DNA of 5,650 nt from SbD1 sp039679945. GTDB lineage: Bacteria > Desulfobacterota > Syntrophobacteria > Syntrophobacterales > Syntrophobacteraceae. Positions within the stretch are counted from its first letter, which is position 1. Every line of letters starts with the position of its first letter. The notes beneath the pieces are model-generated. The model was not told the origin of the DNA. It was given only the letters and a program-made list of their open reading frames with translations, and did no database searches. The stretch covers positions 1 to 5,650 of the forward strand of contig JBDKTY010000213.1 of the NCBI GenBank assembly GCA_039679945.1. The letters are read 5' to 3'. The position numbers and the translations under genes were made by a program. Positions 1-5,650 of the stretch are shown piece after piece.

Positions 1-308
1 AAGCTGGATTCCTACCTCGCCCGTGTGGGGAAATCCCACGGGCATGCCAAGCACGCAGCGGGTGAGTTTTTTTGATGGCGATAGCCTAATATTATTTGGA
101 AAATAACTGAACAGCAACGATGTATCAATGGAATATATAAGGGCAGTCTATGATTATTTCACATACTAAGAACTACATTGATTGCCGGACACGCAACGCC
201 TTCTCTCGAATAGCTGGCAAGGGGCGTGCGCCATCCATGTCCGGCGATTAATGACGGTTTTAATATCTAGGTTGGATACACTCCAGACCCTCCAATCGAT
301 TGTCATGC
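1..308. other. Mostly non-coding left flank
   Basis: No convincing gene is seen here. One plus-strand frame is open from the window edge to a TGA at 73-75 (24 codons, ending AAGEFF); it could be the C-terminus of a gene lying outside the window, but I do not recognise it. A hairpin is visible at 20-42: CCCGTG pairs with CACGGG, GG pairs with CC after a one-base bulge, and the loop is about 6 nt. It has no adjacent T-run, so I do not call it a terminator. Positions 76-163 are AT-rich and featureless. The 102-bp repeat copy occupies 164-265. The remaining 266-308 is the short 3' flank of the minus-strand chrA gene, with no U-tracted terminator. Confidence 0.5.
164..265 (+). mobile_element. MITE-like 102-bp palindromic repeat, copy 1
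   Basis: This 102-bp unit recurs at 3910-4011 with only two differences (G193 to C, T252 to C). Identity stops exactly at TA on both ends. The outer 28 bases form terminal inverted repeats agreeing at 21 of 28 positions, both ending inward in GCCGGACA. As a folded strand, 176-191 pairs with 238-253 over 16 consecutive pairs (two are G-T). The stem continues as 192-200 with 223-230 around one bulged A, with a 7-nt one-sided bulge (231-237) and a loop of about 22 nt. It has no coding capacity. TA ends, long inverted repeats and small size fit a MITE mobilised by an IS630/Tc1-mariner-type transposase, a family known to duplicate TA; the assignment is inference. It lies 43 bp past the chrA stop, so the stem may also affect transcript ends. 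A highly diverged attC-like folded site is a less likely alternative, since no GTT/AAC core is found. Confidence 0.65.
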
Positions 309-1637
309 TTAAGCTGCTCCGTAGCCAAACAGATGCCAGACCATTCCTGCCAGTGCTCCAACTGGCACGAGATAGTGCATCGGGATGCGGAATTTCAATG
401 CAAGGCCAAACGAGACAACAGCCAGTGCGGCAGCAAAATAATCAAATACCCCTTGAGCCGGAAACAGGACCTTCTGTCCGAAGAAAACCGCCAAATTTAC
501 AATAACCCCGACAACTGCTGCTGCAACACCAACGAGGGCGGCCTGTATTCGTCGGTTTCCCGAGAGCAGTTCGATGTATGGTGCTCCCAGAAAGATAAAG
601 AAAAAACACGGAAGGAATGTCATGTAGGTTGCTATAAGTGCACCGAGAATAGCATAAAAGAGCGGGTGAAATTCGCCGTGCATATTCCACGCAGCGATGA
701 ATCCGATGTACTGAGTGACCATGATGAGCGGCCCCGGAGTTGACTCCGCGAGTCCAAGCCCCTGAACCATCTGATGCGCATCCAGCCATCCGTGGTGATT
801 TACAGCCATATCCGCGATATAAGTCAAGACAGCATAGGCCCCGCCAAATGTTACGAAAGCCGCCTTGGAAAAGAGGATCGCCTCCTGTACCAGTACGTCC
901 AGCGAACCTCTCCATACCCACAACGCGCCGACAGGTATCCCCCAAAGGAGGAAAAAGATGACGAGCAGCTTGAGATTGCGCCATGCCGAAGGTCGGATGT
1001 TTTGATTTTGTGAGTTTCCCTGGATCTCCGTATCCGTACAGGCATCGTGGCCGATCTTGCAGGAAGCAAAGACATGAGGCCAAAATCGTTCCAATATGGT
1101 TCCACTCAATGCGGCAGTACCTATGACATAAGGGAAGGGGACATCAAAGAAATGAAGCGCAACAAAGGCTGCACCGGCATAAACGGCAAGCCCCCAATGG
1201 CAGAGGGTTTTCTTTCCAATGCGCAAGACCGCTGAAGCAACTATTGCAATAACGACCGGCTGAACCCCGTAGAGAAGCCCGCGTATAGCAAGGACATCGG
1301 AAGAAACCACCACCATCCAGCTCAAGGCGAGCAAGACGAAAATCGAGGGTATTACAAAAAAGCTTCCTGCAACGATGCCCCCGAGAATTCCGTGGAGACG
1401 CCAGCCGATGTATATGGCGAGTTGCTGCGCTTCCGGGCCGGGAAGGATCATGCAGAAATTGAGCGCCCTCACGAACTGGCTCTGGGATACCCAGCGTTTT
1501 CTGTCAACCAACTCATGCTGCATCATGGCTATCTGCCCGGCAGGCCCCCCAAAGTTGATGAACCCGAGCTTCACCCAAAACTTCAAAGCTTCTTTGAACT
1601 GAATAACAGCTGGAGCAGCTATCGCCTCGGTCTTCAT
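309..1637 (-). CDS. chrA: Chromate transporter ChrA, long two-domain form
   Basis: This 442-residue inner-membrane protein belongs to the CHR family, which exports chromate from the cytoplasm and so lowers Cr(VI) toxicity. It has the two homologous halves expected of long-chain members. The N-half carries FGGPAGQ at about 29-35 and LPGPEAQQLA at 65-74. The C-half carries FGGAYAVLTYI at 264-274 and ESTPGPL at 298-304. The halves are joined by a polar, probably cytoplasmic linker around 190-220 that contains three cysteines and histidines. Many hydrophobic segments flank the motifs, for example 83-112, 222-241 and 363-387. Length is normal for the family and no break is seen. The start is supported by AAAGAG (1645-1650) seven bases upstream. 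It is the last gene of a three-gene operon, 26 bp after the barrel-like gene. No chrB-type regulator is present in the window. Family assignment is firm; substrate specificity is taken from the family. Confidence 0.93.
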   Translation of the reverse strand: MKTEAIAAPAVIQFKEALKFWVKLGFINFGGPAGQIAMMQHELVDRKRWVSQSQFVRALNFCMILPGPEAQQLAIYIGWRLHGILGGIVAGSFFVIPSIFVLLALSWMVVVSSDVLAIRGLLYGVQPVVIAIVASAVLRIGKKTLCHWGLAVYAGAAFVALHFFDVPFPYVIGTAALSGTILERFWPHVFASCKIGHDACTDTEIQGNSQNQNIRPSAWRNLKLLVIFFLLWGIPVGALWVWRGSLDVLVQEAILFSKAAFVTFGGAYAVLTYIADMAVNHHGWLDAHQMVQGLGLAESTPGPLIMVTQYIGFIAAWNMHGEFHPLFYAILGALIATYMTFLPCFFFIFLGAPYIELLSGNRRIQAALVGVAAAVVGVIVNLAVFFGQKVLFPAQGVFDYFAAALAVVSFGLALKFRIPMHYLVPVGALAGMVWHLFGYGAA

Positions 1638-1663
1638 TCGTGATCTCTTTCTAAACCTATCCC

Positions 1664-2406
1664 TTAGAATAGGAACTGGATGCCGAGATAGGAGAGAAAC
1701 TGCGCTTCCTCAATGCCGGAATTGAAGATGCTTCTTCCCTCCGAAAACAGCGGCACATAGTGATCGGTAAGTTTGTACCGGGTCCCGAGATTGAACACCA
1801 GATCATGTGCTTTGAAATCTTTTTGACTCGTTCCAAAGACTTCTCCCACGAGTTCGATTTTCTTCGATAATTCGCAGCTCGCGGCAAGCCCGTAAAAGTA
1901 ATCGCCTTCCAGTTTTTCTTTAACAATGTAGCTGAGTTCCAGGTTCACTACAAACAGACCGCACGCCTTTGCGAACTGGACCGGCAGAAGATACTGCATT
2001 CCTTTATCTGTGAGGCCTCGGTCTGAAGACGACGATTCAGGATTATTGAATTCGATCTGTGGAAAGATCGAGGCAGAGAGCCCTCGGTCTTTGTCATCGA
2101 AAAATCGCCACTTCACACCAGCGATTGAATTGCCCAGCCCGTTTTGGTATCTCCGCCATTCTCGTGGAGCAAAATCCAAGGCACTTCGAGAGTCAATTGA
2201 ATACGGTCGGTCAGCCCATAATTCATATCGAGGTCCGGCATTTGATACCGAGTTTCCGTCTCGCGCTTTTCGACAATGAAACCGACATTGATTTCCCAAT
2301 GGCCGACATCTTGCGTGCTGGTGTCGCTGGTAAGAAGAGGAGGCCAGCCCAAGGCAGTGAGCGGACTCACAATAAGGATCAAAAAAGTGATGGCTATGCG
2401 TATCAT
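1664..2406 (-). pseudogene. Frameshifted barrel-like transporter family protein
   Basis: Two overlapping minus-strand frames make one protein. The first part (2406 to a TGA at 2113-2115) starts with a signal peptide (hydrophobic about 3-19, ending ALG-W) and runs to residue 90, KTG. The second part continues with LGNSIAGVKWRFFDD to a stop at 1664. Restoring one base near 2137, turning GGCTGG into GGCCTGG on the coding strand, gives TGLGNSIAGVKW and exactly 247 residues. The pattern of a signal peptide, a GHWEINVGF strand, PDLDMNYGLTDRIQL, a TGLG-V-K-RF core, alternating beta-type strands and a C-terminal aromatic residue (GIQFLF) resembles the exported 'transporter' or MetA-pathway-of-phenol-degradation-like barrel proteins. 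Function is unknown; an outer-membrane location is inferred. The start is 7 bp after the cytochrome stop with no strong Shine-Dalgarno, suggesting translational coupling. The break may be a true mutation or a sequencing error. Confidence 0.8.
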
Positions 2407-2413
2407 CAGGTTC

Positions 2414-3667
2414 TTACTTTACGGCAAGTTGAAGGTCGGACTTACTTATTTCCGTATGATCGGCAGTGAATGTGCGCTCGTTGTAGCGATTCAAATCATA
2501 TATGAGCTTTGCCTTGACTGTGTAGTTTCCCTTCTTCACATCAGGCGTCCAATTGAGTACCCGGTCTTCTCCCGCGCGAACGGTTGTTTCATGAGGCCCC
2601 TGTGCATCGGCTTGCGTGGCCGATAGGGCGTCAGGGCGTTTCTTGTCTTCTTCCAAAAAAGCCTTGTCATCGGGGCGGGGTCCGTACCAGGGTGCAAACA
2701 GCCATTCGCGACTCGCCACTTTCTTGCCTTTGGCATCCTCGACATCGACCATGAGATAGATGCCTCTCCTGTTCGATCCCGTGGGTACGGAATGGCCGGC
2801 TCCTATATTGATGATGTGCAGTTCAAGATCAGCTTGATCCGTCTTGGGTTGCACGACCACGAGGCTCAAGGCGCTGCTCAAACGTTGTGGCGAGTGCCCT
2901 CCAGTCCACAAATGCCTGGCTACGGCTCTAACCGGAACATCAAAATCTTCCGCTGTTTTTCGAAGCGTTCGTGGCATGTGGCAGTCCTGGCACTGCTGGC
3001 GGCCAAGCCCCGGCTTGTTGAAATCCTCGCGCCATTCCAAAAACGTCTGGGTCTGCTTGCCCACGACCCGTGCTCCCAGGCTATGGCAGTAAGCGCACAT
3101 GGCCGCAGTCTGGACCTTGGGCTCGGTAACTGTTTCATGGGGGAGATCGGCAACATCGGCGACATTATAAGGTCCGCGAATCTTCCCATCTGGCGTAAGG
3201 TGACAACTGGAGCAGGTCATTCCCCCTGCTTCCTGATCAGCAGGGCGAGGTTTAGGCTTTACCGTTTCCAGGTTTTCTATGTCCGGGATCTCGAAGGACT
3301 GAGGATAATGACAGACATTGCATGACCTCCCACTTTCTTCGACAGCGCGAGCATGAAGGGGAAAAGGGTCCAGTCCGGCCAGAGAATGCCCCGTGCCGCC
3401 GGTCGAGACCTTGGCGGGCAGGGTGAGCAGTTTGTCTTTGGCGGACTGGTAGACAATTCCCTTGTAGTTAAGATCGCCGCCAAAGCCCATGGCGTACTCA
3501 CGATAAATAGCAACGTGACATGCCCCGCATTCCTCCGACGGCGTGGCCGTGCCCATGGTTTTAGTATCGGGGGCTTTCGGCTTTTCTTGCGTGTCAGCCC
3601 CGTTTAAAGTCGCTACTGGCGCGAATAATGCCATGAAGATTATGAGGACAAAACCCTCCTTACTCAT
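2414..3667 (-). CDS. Periplasmic pentahaem c-type cytochrome
   Basis: This 417-residue exported protein opens with a signal peptide (basic start, hydrophobic about 6-20, likely cut near NGA-D at 24-25). It has five CXXCH haem c attachment motifs: CGACH 47-51, CNVCH 116-120, CSSCH 152-156, CAYCH 191-195 and CQDCH 226-230. Many other histidines, such as H94, H105, H176, H252 and H258, could act as distal ligands. The C-terminal part (about 265-417) has no haem motif and looks beta-rich. It contains NIGAGHSVPTG (287-297), a motif recurring in cytochrome c554-like multihaem proteins. A role in periplasmic electron transfer is expected. Because chrA is in the same operon, Cr(VI) reduction or redox support of chromate resistance is a reasonable inference, but the sequence does not prove it. 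It is the first gene of the operon. The start is supported by AGAAGG (3674-3679) six bases upstream. Confidence 0.88.
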   Translation of the reverse strand: MSKEGFVLIIFMALFAPVATLNGADTQEKPKAPDTKTMGTATPSEECGACHVAIYREYAMGFGGDLNYKGIVYQSAKDKLLTLPAKVSTGGTGHSLAGLDPFPLHARAVEESGRSCNVCHYPQSFEIPDIENLETVKPKPRPADQEAGGMTCSSCHLTPDGKIRGPYNVADVADLPHETVTEPKVQTAAMCAYCHSLGARVVGKQTQTFLEWREDFNKPGLGRQQCQDCHMPRTLRKTAEDFDVPVRAVARHLWTGGHSPQRLSSALSLVVVQPKTDQADLELHIINIGAGHSVPTGSNRRGIYLMVDVEDAKGKKVASREWLFAPWYGPRPDDKAFLEEDKKRPDALSATQADAQGPHETTVRAGEDRVLNWTPDVKKGNYTVKAKLIYDLNRYNERTFTADHTEISKSDLQLAVK

Positions 3668-3909
3668 CTGCTGCCTTCTGTTAGTTGCCGAAAAACATTC
3701 GGAAAGTTCATTGATGCTCTTTTCTGCCAGGGAAACTGCTGAATGGAAATGTCAACAAACTAATGCCCTGTCGGAATGTGTCAACGAGTTTGAGACATCC
3801 TCCGAGTGAATTTAAAGCAGCTTCCCTGTGCTCGAGGTGGGTTTTGGAGGGTTGAGCCAAACGGCCTCGCGCAGGGGTTGAACTTCTCCCAAAAGACTGG
3901 ACATTGAGT
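3668..3909. promoter_or_regulatory. Probable control region of the chromate operon
   Basis: This 242-bp non-coding stretch lies between the cytochrome start and repeat copy 2, so the minus-strand operon promoter should be here. Reading the plus strand, GGAAATGTCAAC (3745-3756) and GGAATGTGTCAAC (3773-3785) form a direct repeat spaced about 28 bp apart. On the minus strand both contain TTGACA, a perfect -35 hexamer. However, neither is followed at 16-18 bp by a good -10 box; the best I see is TAGTTT at 3757-3762. The pair could be a promoter -35 plus an operator, or two operator half-sites. No sigma-54 site with correct GG-GC spacing was found. The role is inferred from position. Confidence 0.3.
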
Positions 3910-4011
3910 TACTAAGAACTACATTGATTGCCGGACACCCAACGCCTTCTCTCGAATAGCTGGCAAGGGGCGTGCGCCATCCATGTCCGGCGATTAACGA
4001 CGGTTTTAATA
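3910..4011 (+). mobile_element. MITE-like 102-bp palindromic repeat, copy 2
   Basis: This is the second copy of the unit at 164-265, in the same orientation and 100 of 102 bases identical. Both differences weaken the fold: C3939 breaks an inner-stem G-C pair and C3998 breaks an A-T pair in the outer stem. This copy therefore looks slightly more decayed, or it shows that the fold is not under selection. It is bounded by TA on both sides (3910-3911 and 4010-4011), with different flanking bases from copy 1. Removing the copy with one TA would join the operon upstream region directly to 4012 onward. That joined sequence has a TGA just before the downstream open frame, so the insertion does not simply interrupt a readable gene. 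Confidence 0.65.
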
Positions 4012-4154
4012 ATGCAAAGTCGGAGTACAGGGAAGATCGACGTCCCTACCAGGGAGTCTACACCTCTGAACAGGCGAGAATAGTAGAGGGAATTTTCGAC
4101 GCTGAAATCTCCCTGCATGGTTATCGGTTCGAATCTTGCGGTGTCATAAATTAG
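4012..4154 (+). pseudogene. Possible C-terminal gene remnant
   Basis: The plus frame that emerges from repeat copy 2 runs about 47 codons to a TAG at 4152-4154. It has protein-like composition, including YQGVYTSEQARIVEGIF and LHGYRFE. The pattern of a short helix containing EQARIVEG followed a few residues later by GY-FE is reminiscent of the last helix of sulfotransferase-type proteins, but this is a weak visual resemblance only. Its N-terminal part is missing. A stop lies immediately upstream in the frame once the repeat is removed, and there is no ribosome binding site. It may be a relic or a chance open frame. Confidence 0.2.
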
Positions 4155-4427
4155 CTGCAAGAACCGGCAAAGCATGCTTATTCCGGGTATATGGAAAATG
4201 CCGACATCCGCACAGCACTCGGGGTACCTCGATCACCCTGGGGGCGCCGCGCATCGGTCGAGACCTCGCCCGTCGTCTGCGGGAAATGCCGCTGCACGCC
4301 GGCCGCCAAATCCCGTGCAGAGCCGATCGTCGTTTTGTGATAGTATCGATCGCCAAGAAACCTGCGGCCGATTCCGAAAGACCGGTCCAAGCAGTGAAAC
4401 TGCCAGCTTTCTCAAAAAGGAGTCCGG
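4155..4427. other. Non-coding junction and leader of flavodoxin-like gene
   Basis: I see no supportable gene here. Base composition changes from mixed to clearly GC-rich around 4200, which may mark the edge of the imported or repeat-bracketed segment. A weak -10-like TGATAGTAT occurs near 4337-4345 without a clear -35 box. The stretch ends with AAGGAG (4417-4422), the ribosome binding site of the next gene. Long open frames in this stretch on both strands have no recognisable domains and look like products of high GC content. Confidence 0.4.
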
Positions 4428-4880
4428 ATGAAGATCATCGGCCTGGTGCTGGCAAGCCCCAATTACATCTTCCAGGTCAGCGCGCAGATGAAAGCGTTCA
4501 TGGACAGATGCTGCGGCGCGATTCACTGCCTGCGGTTCCAGGGAAAGTACGGCGCCACCGTGGTGACTTCGGGGGGCGGCGACGAACCCCTCATCGCGGA
4601 GTACATGAACCACTTCCTGATGATCACCGGCATCCGGCCCGTCGGTTCCGTGTGGGCCACCATGGGCAAGATCACCGGGGACGACTTTCCCGACGAGGTG
4701 CGTTCCAAGGCGCTGGAACTCGGCGGGAGGCTCGTGCAGTTCTGGAAAGACAAGACCGTCTTCCCGGAGATCGAGAGGCGTATCTTCCAGTTTTCCGAAA
4801 GAATGCGCGCTCTCGTGATCTACCGCAAGGATGACTGGCCGTACGAATACGAATACTGGAAAAAGAACCGCAATCTCTGA
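4428..4880 (+). CDS. Internally deleted flavodoxin-like / FMN reductase-like protein
   Basis: This 150-residue protein belongs by its core to the flavodoxin-fold NAD(P)H-dependent FMN reductase / iron-sulfur flavoprotein group. SPNYIFQVSAQMKAFMDR (10-27) matches the family signature in which a SP-Y loop contacts the flavin and QMK-F-DR begins the next helix. It is followed by a GKYGATVVTSGGG strand and loop (39-51) and a normal C-terminal helical region. Family members usually start with a beta strand, then a GSPR-type FMN-phosphate loop, and reach the SP-Y motif after about 70-80 residues. Here the typical first strand MKIIG leads directly into LVLASPNY. AAGGAG five bases before the ATG shows the native start is kept, so an in-frame internal deletion is the likely history. 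FMN binding and any Cys cluster are probably lost. The family call is confident; activity is doubtful. Confidence 0.75.
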   Translation: MKIIGLVLASPNYIFQVSAQMKAFMDRCCGAIHCLRFQGKYGATVVTSGGGDEPLIAEYMNHFLMITGIRPVGSVWATMGKITGDDFPDEVRSKALELGGRLVQFWKDKTVFPEIERRIFQFSERMRALVIYRKDDWPYEYEYWKKNRNL

Positions 4881-4897
4881 TCGTTCCCGCCTGTCGC

Positions 4898-4924
4898 GCT
4901 GCCGGAAGCGTTGTTTCCGGCAGC
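4898..4924 (+). terminator. Hairpin after flavodoxin-like gene
   Basis: GCTGCCGGAA (4898-4907) pairs perfectly with TTCCGGCAGC (4915-4924), a 10-bp stem with a 7-nt loop, 17 bp after the stop codon. Its position and stability suit a transcription terminator. The following sequence has only a short TTT run, so an intrinsic terminator is not certain; the hairpin could instead protect the mRNA 3' end. Confidence 0.5.
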
Positions 4925-5106
4925 CGCCGGGTTTCCCCGCCTTTCGATCCGCTCCGCCGGCCGCACGCCGGGATGCCACGCGCCTGTACGCCGCCAGTCA
5001 AAATGATTTCCCTGCCGGGGATGAAAAGCTGTCCCGCACCATGTTACAATCTTTTCAGCTTCTTAGAATGAAAACGCAGATAATTATTCAATGCATCGAT
5101 ATGCTG

Positions 5107-5112
5107 AAGGAG
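5107..5112 (+). promoter_or_regulatory. Ribosome binding site fixing the adaptor start
   Basis: AAGGAG lies one base before an in-frame ATG at 5114 and seven bases before a second in-frame ATG at 5120. Only the second spacing is workable, so 5120 is chosen as the start. Confidence 0.75.
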
Positions 5113-5119
5113 AATGCAG

Positions 5120-5650
5120 ATGCTTCCAGAGCACGACCGGAACACGCGGGAAGCGGGCGGCGAACGGGGACGATCGGACAGGCCGAAGAGGAAAGCCCTG
5201 AAGATCCTGCTCCTTTTGATCCTGTTTGCGGCGACTGCCTGGGGTTCCTACAATTTCCGCGGTTCGTCCGCGGAAACCTGGCTTGCCGGGATCGCCGCCG
5301 GCACGAGCAGGGCGGACACGGGGAACCAGGCGGTCTACTACTGCCCGATGCACCCCGATTATCACTCGAACAAGCCCGGCACCTGCCCCATCTGCGGAAT
5401 GAACCTCGTCAAGGCGGACCCGGAGGAAGAATCTTCGCAGGCCGCCGGGGCACCTGAAAACAAGCAGGCAGGCGGCGGGAAGGTCCTCTACTGGGTGGAT
5501 CCCATGAACCCTTCGATGAAATTCGACAAGCCGGGAAAAGCCCCGGACGGAATGGACCTGCAGCCGGTTTACGGCGATGAAACCGGGTCTTCCCGGTCGC
5601 TCCCGCCCGGCAGCGTGATGGTCTGCCCGCAGAAGCGGCGGGTGATCGGG
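5120..5650 (+). CDS. CusB-type RND efflux membrane-fusion protein, N-terminal part
   Basis: The frame stays open to the window end (177 codons) and the gene continues beyond it. The product starts with a charged cytoplasmic tail and one membrane anchor (about 26-43), placing the rest in the periplasm. Next comes a heavy-metal-binding domain, YYCPMHP (73-79) through CPICGMNLV (89-97), with two Cys motifs, His and Met ligands. A second, Cys-free copy follows: YWVDPMNP (124-131), FDKPGKAPDGMDLQPVY (135-151). After this, PPGSVMVCPQKRRVIG matches the start of the adaptor beta/lipoyl region in CusB-like proteins. Such adaptors link an inner-membrane RND pump to an outer-membrane channel and pass Cu(I)/Ag(I) or related ions. 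The metal cannot be fixed from this part. The pump and channel genes would be expected downstream. About 239 bp separate it from the previous gene, so it probably has its own promoter; TTTTCA and TGAAAA around 5053-5074 form a weak inverted pair there. Confidence 0.88.
   Translation, partial: MLPEHDRNTREAGGERGRSDRPKRKALKILLLLILFAATAWGSYNFRGSSAETWLAGIAAGTSRADTGNQAVYYCPMHPDYHSNKPGTCPICGMNLVKADPEEESSQAAGAPENKQAGGGKVLYWVDPMNPSMKFDKPGKAPDGMDLQPVYGDETGSSRSLPPGSVMVCPQKRRVIG

Larger units (their letters stand above)
164..4011. other. Chromate module bracketed by direct repeats
   Basis: The complete minus-strand cytochrome, barrel-like protein and chrA operon lies between two near-identical 102-bp repeats in the same orientation. 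Recombination between them would release a 3,746-bp circle carrying the whole operon and leave one repeat behind. In addition, the inward-facing halves of the two copies read TGTCCGGC at 238 and GCCGGACA ending at 3937, so the interior is itself bounded by imperfect 16-bp inverted ends (14 of 16 matching). The sequences outside the two copies share no obvious similarity, so this is not part of a longer tandem duplication. Whether the module ever moved as a unit cannot be decided from one window. Two independent insertions of a common MITE are the simplest alternative. Confidence 0.4.

Noticed and set aside
20..42. Intrinsic terminator at the left edge
   Set aside because: The hairpin is real, but there is no T-run directly after it on either strand.
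164..265. Integron attC site
   Set aside because: The fold is asymmetric and hairpin-like, but no GTTRRRY / RYYYAAC core pair is found and no integrase is present.
3710..3735. Sigma-54 promoter on the minus strand (TGGCAGAAAAGAGCA)
   Set aside because: The GG-to-GC spacing is one base too short, and the second element is not TTGC-like.
164..4011. CRISPR array
   Set aside because: Only two copies 3.7 kb apart, each 102 bp and palindromic; there are no spacers.
4118..4150. GGTTCGAATC resembling a tRNA T-loop, possible tRNA remnant or attachment site
   Set aside because: The flanking bases do not form a five-base-pair T-stem, and no acceptor or anticodon arm can be built.
4136..4834. Long plus-strand open frame of 232 codons overlapping the flavodoxin-like gene
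   Set aside because: It is arginine- and proline-rich with no domain, and overlaps a recognisable gene with its own ribosome binding site; it is an out-of-frame shadow of GC-rich DNA.
4233..4979. Minus-strand open frame of 248 codons
   Set aside because: It is antisense to the flavodoxin-like gene, has low-complexity composition and no motif, and is explained by high GC content.
4831..5457. Plus-strand open frame of 208 codons before and over the adaptor start
   Set aside because: It overlaps the CusB-type gene in another frame; the latter has clear metal-binding motifs, and this one has none.

Overview
The window carries genes typical of a metal-exposed Gram-negative bacterium. They are a chromate transporter, a five-haem periplasmic c-type cytochrome, a probable outer-membrane or periplasmic barrel-like protein, a flavodoxin-like protein and the start of a copper/heavy-metal RND efflux adaptor. 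This mix is common in anaerobic metal-reducing or sulfate-reducing lineages (deltaproteobacterial type), but that placement is inference from gene content; no taxonomic marker is present.

Layout. Positions 1-308 are largely non-coding and hold the first copy of a 102-bp palindromic repeat (164-265). Positions 309-3667 hold a minus-strand operon read as pentahaem cytochrome (3667-2414), then barrel-like protein (2406-1664), then ChrA (1637-309), with gaps of only 7 and 26 bp. The middle gene is split by a single-base frameshift near 2137. The second copy of the 102-bp repeat (3910-4011, 100/102 identical, same orientation) lies upstream of the operon, so the operon sits between two direct repeats 3,746 bp apart. 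Each copy has imperfect 28-bp terminal inverted repeats and begins and ends with TA. This is the architecture of a MITE mobilised by an IS630/Tc1-mariner-type transposase, although no transposase is seen here.

After about 4,200 the base composition becomes clearly more GC-rich. A plus-strand flavodoxin-like gene (4428-4880) keeps its normal start and ribosome binding site but appears to have lost the FMN-phosphate loop and roughly the first third of the fold through an in-frame internal deletion. A strong hairpin follows it. From 5120 to the window end runs the N-terminal part of a CusB-type membrane-fusion protein with two metal-binding domains.

How it fits together (inference): the cytochrome could reduce Cr(VI), or carry electrons, in the periplasm while ChrA exports chromate from the cytoplasm. 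With the adjacent RND adaptor gene, the window looks like part of a metal-resistance region assembled from pieces of different origin. The most notable points are the repeat-bracketed chromate module, the cytochrome-barrel-ChrA linkage, and the two damaged genes.
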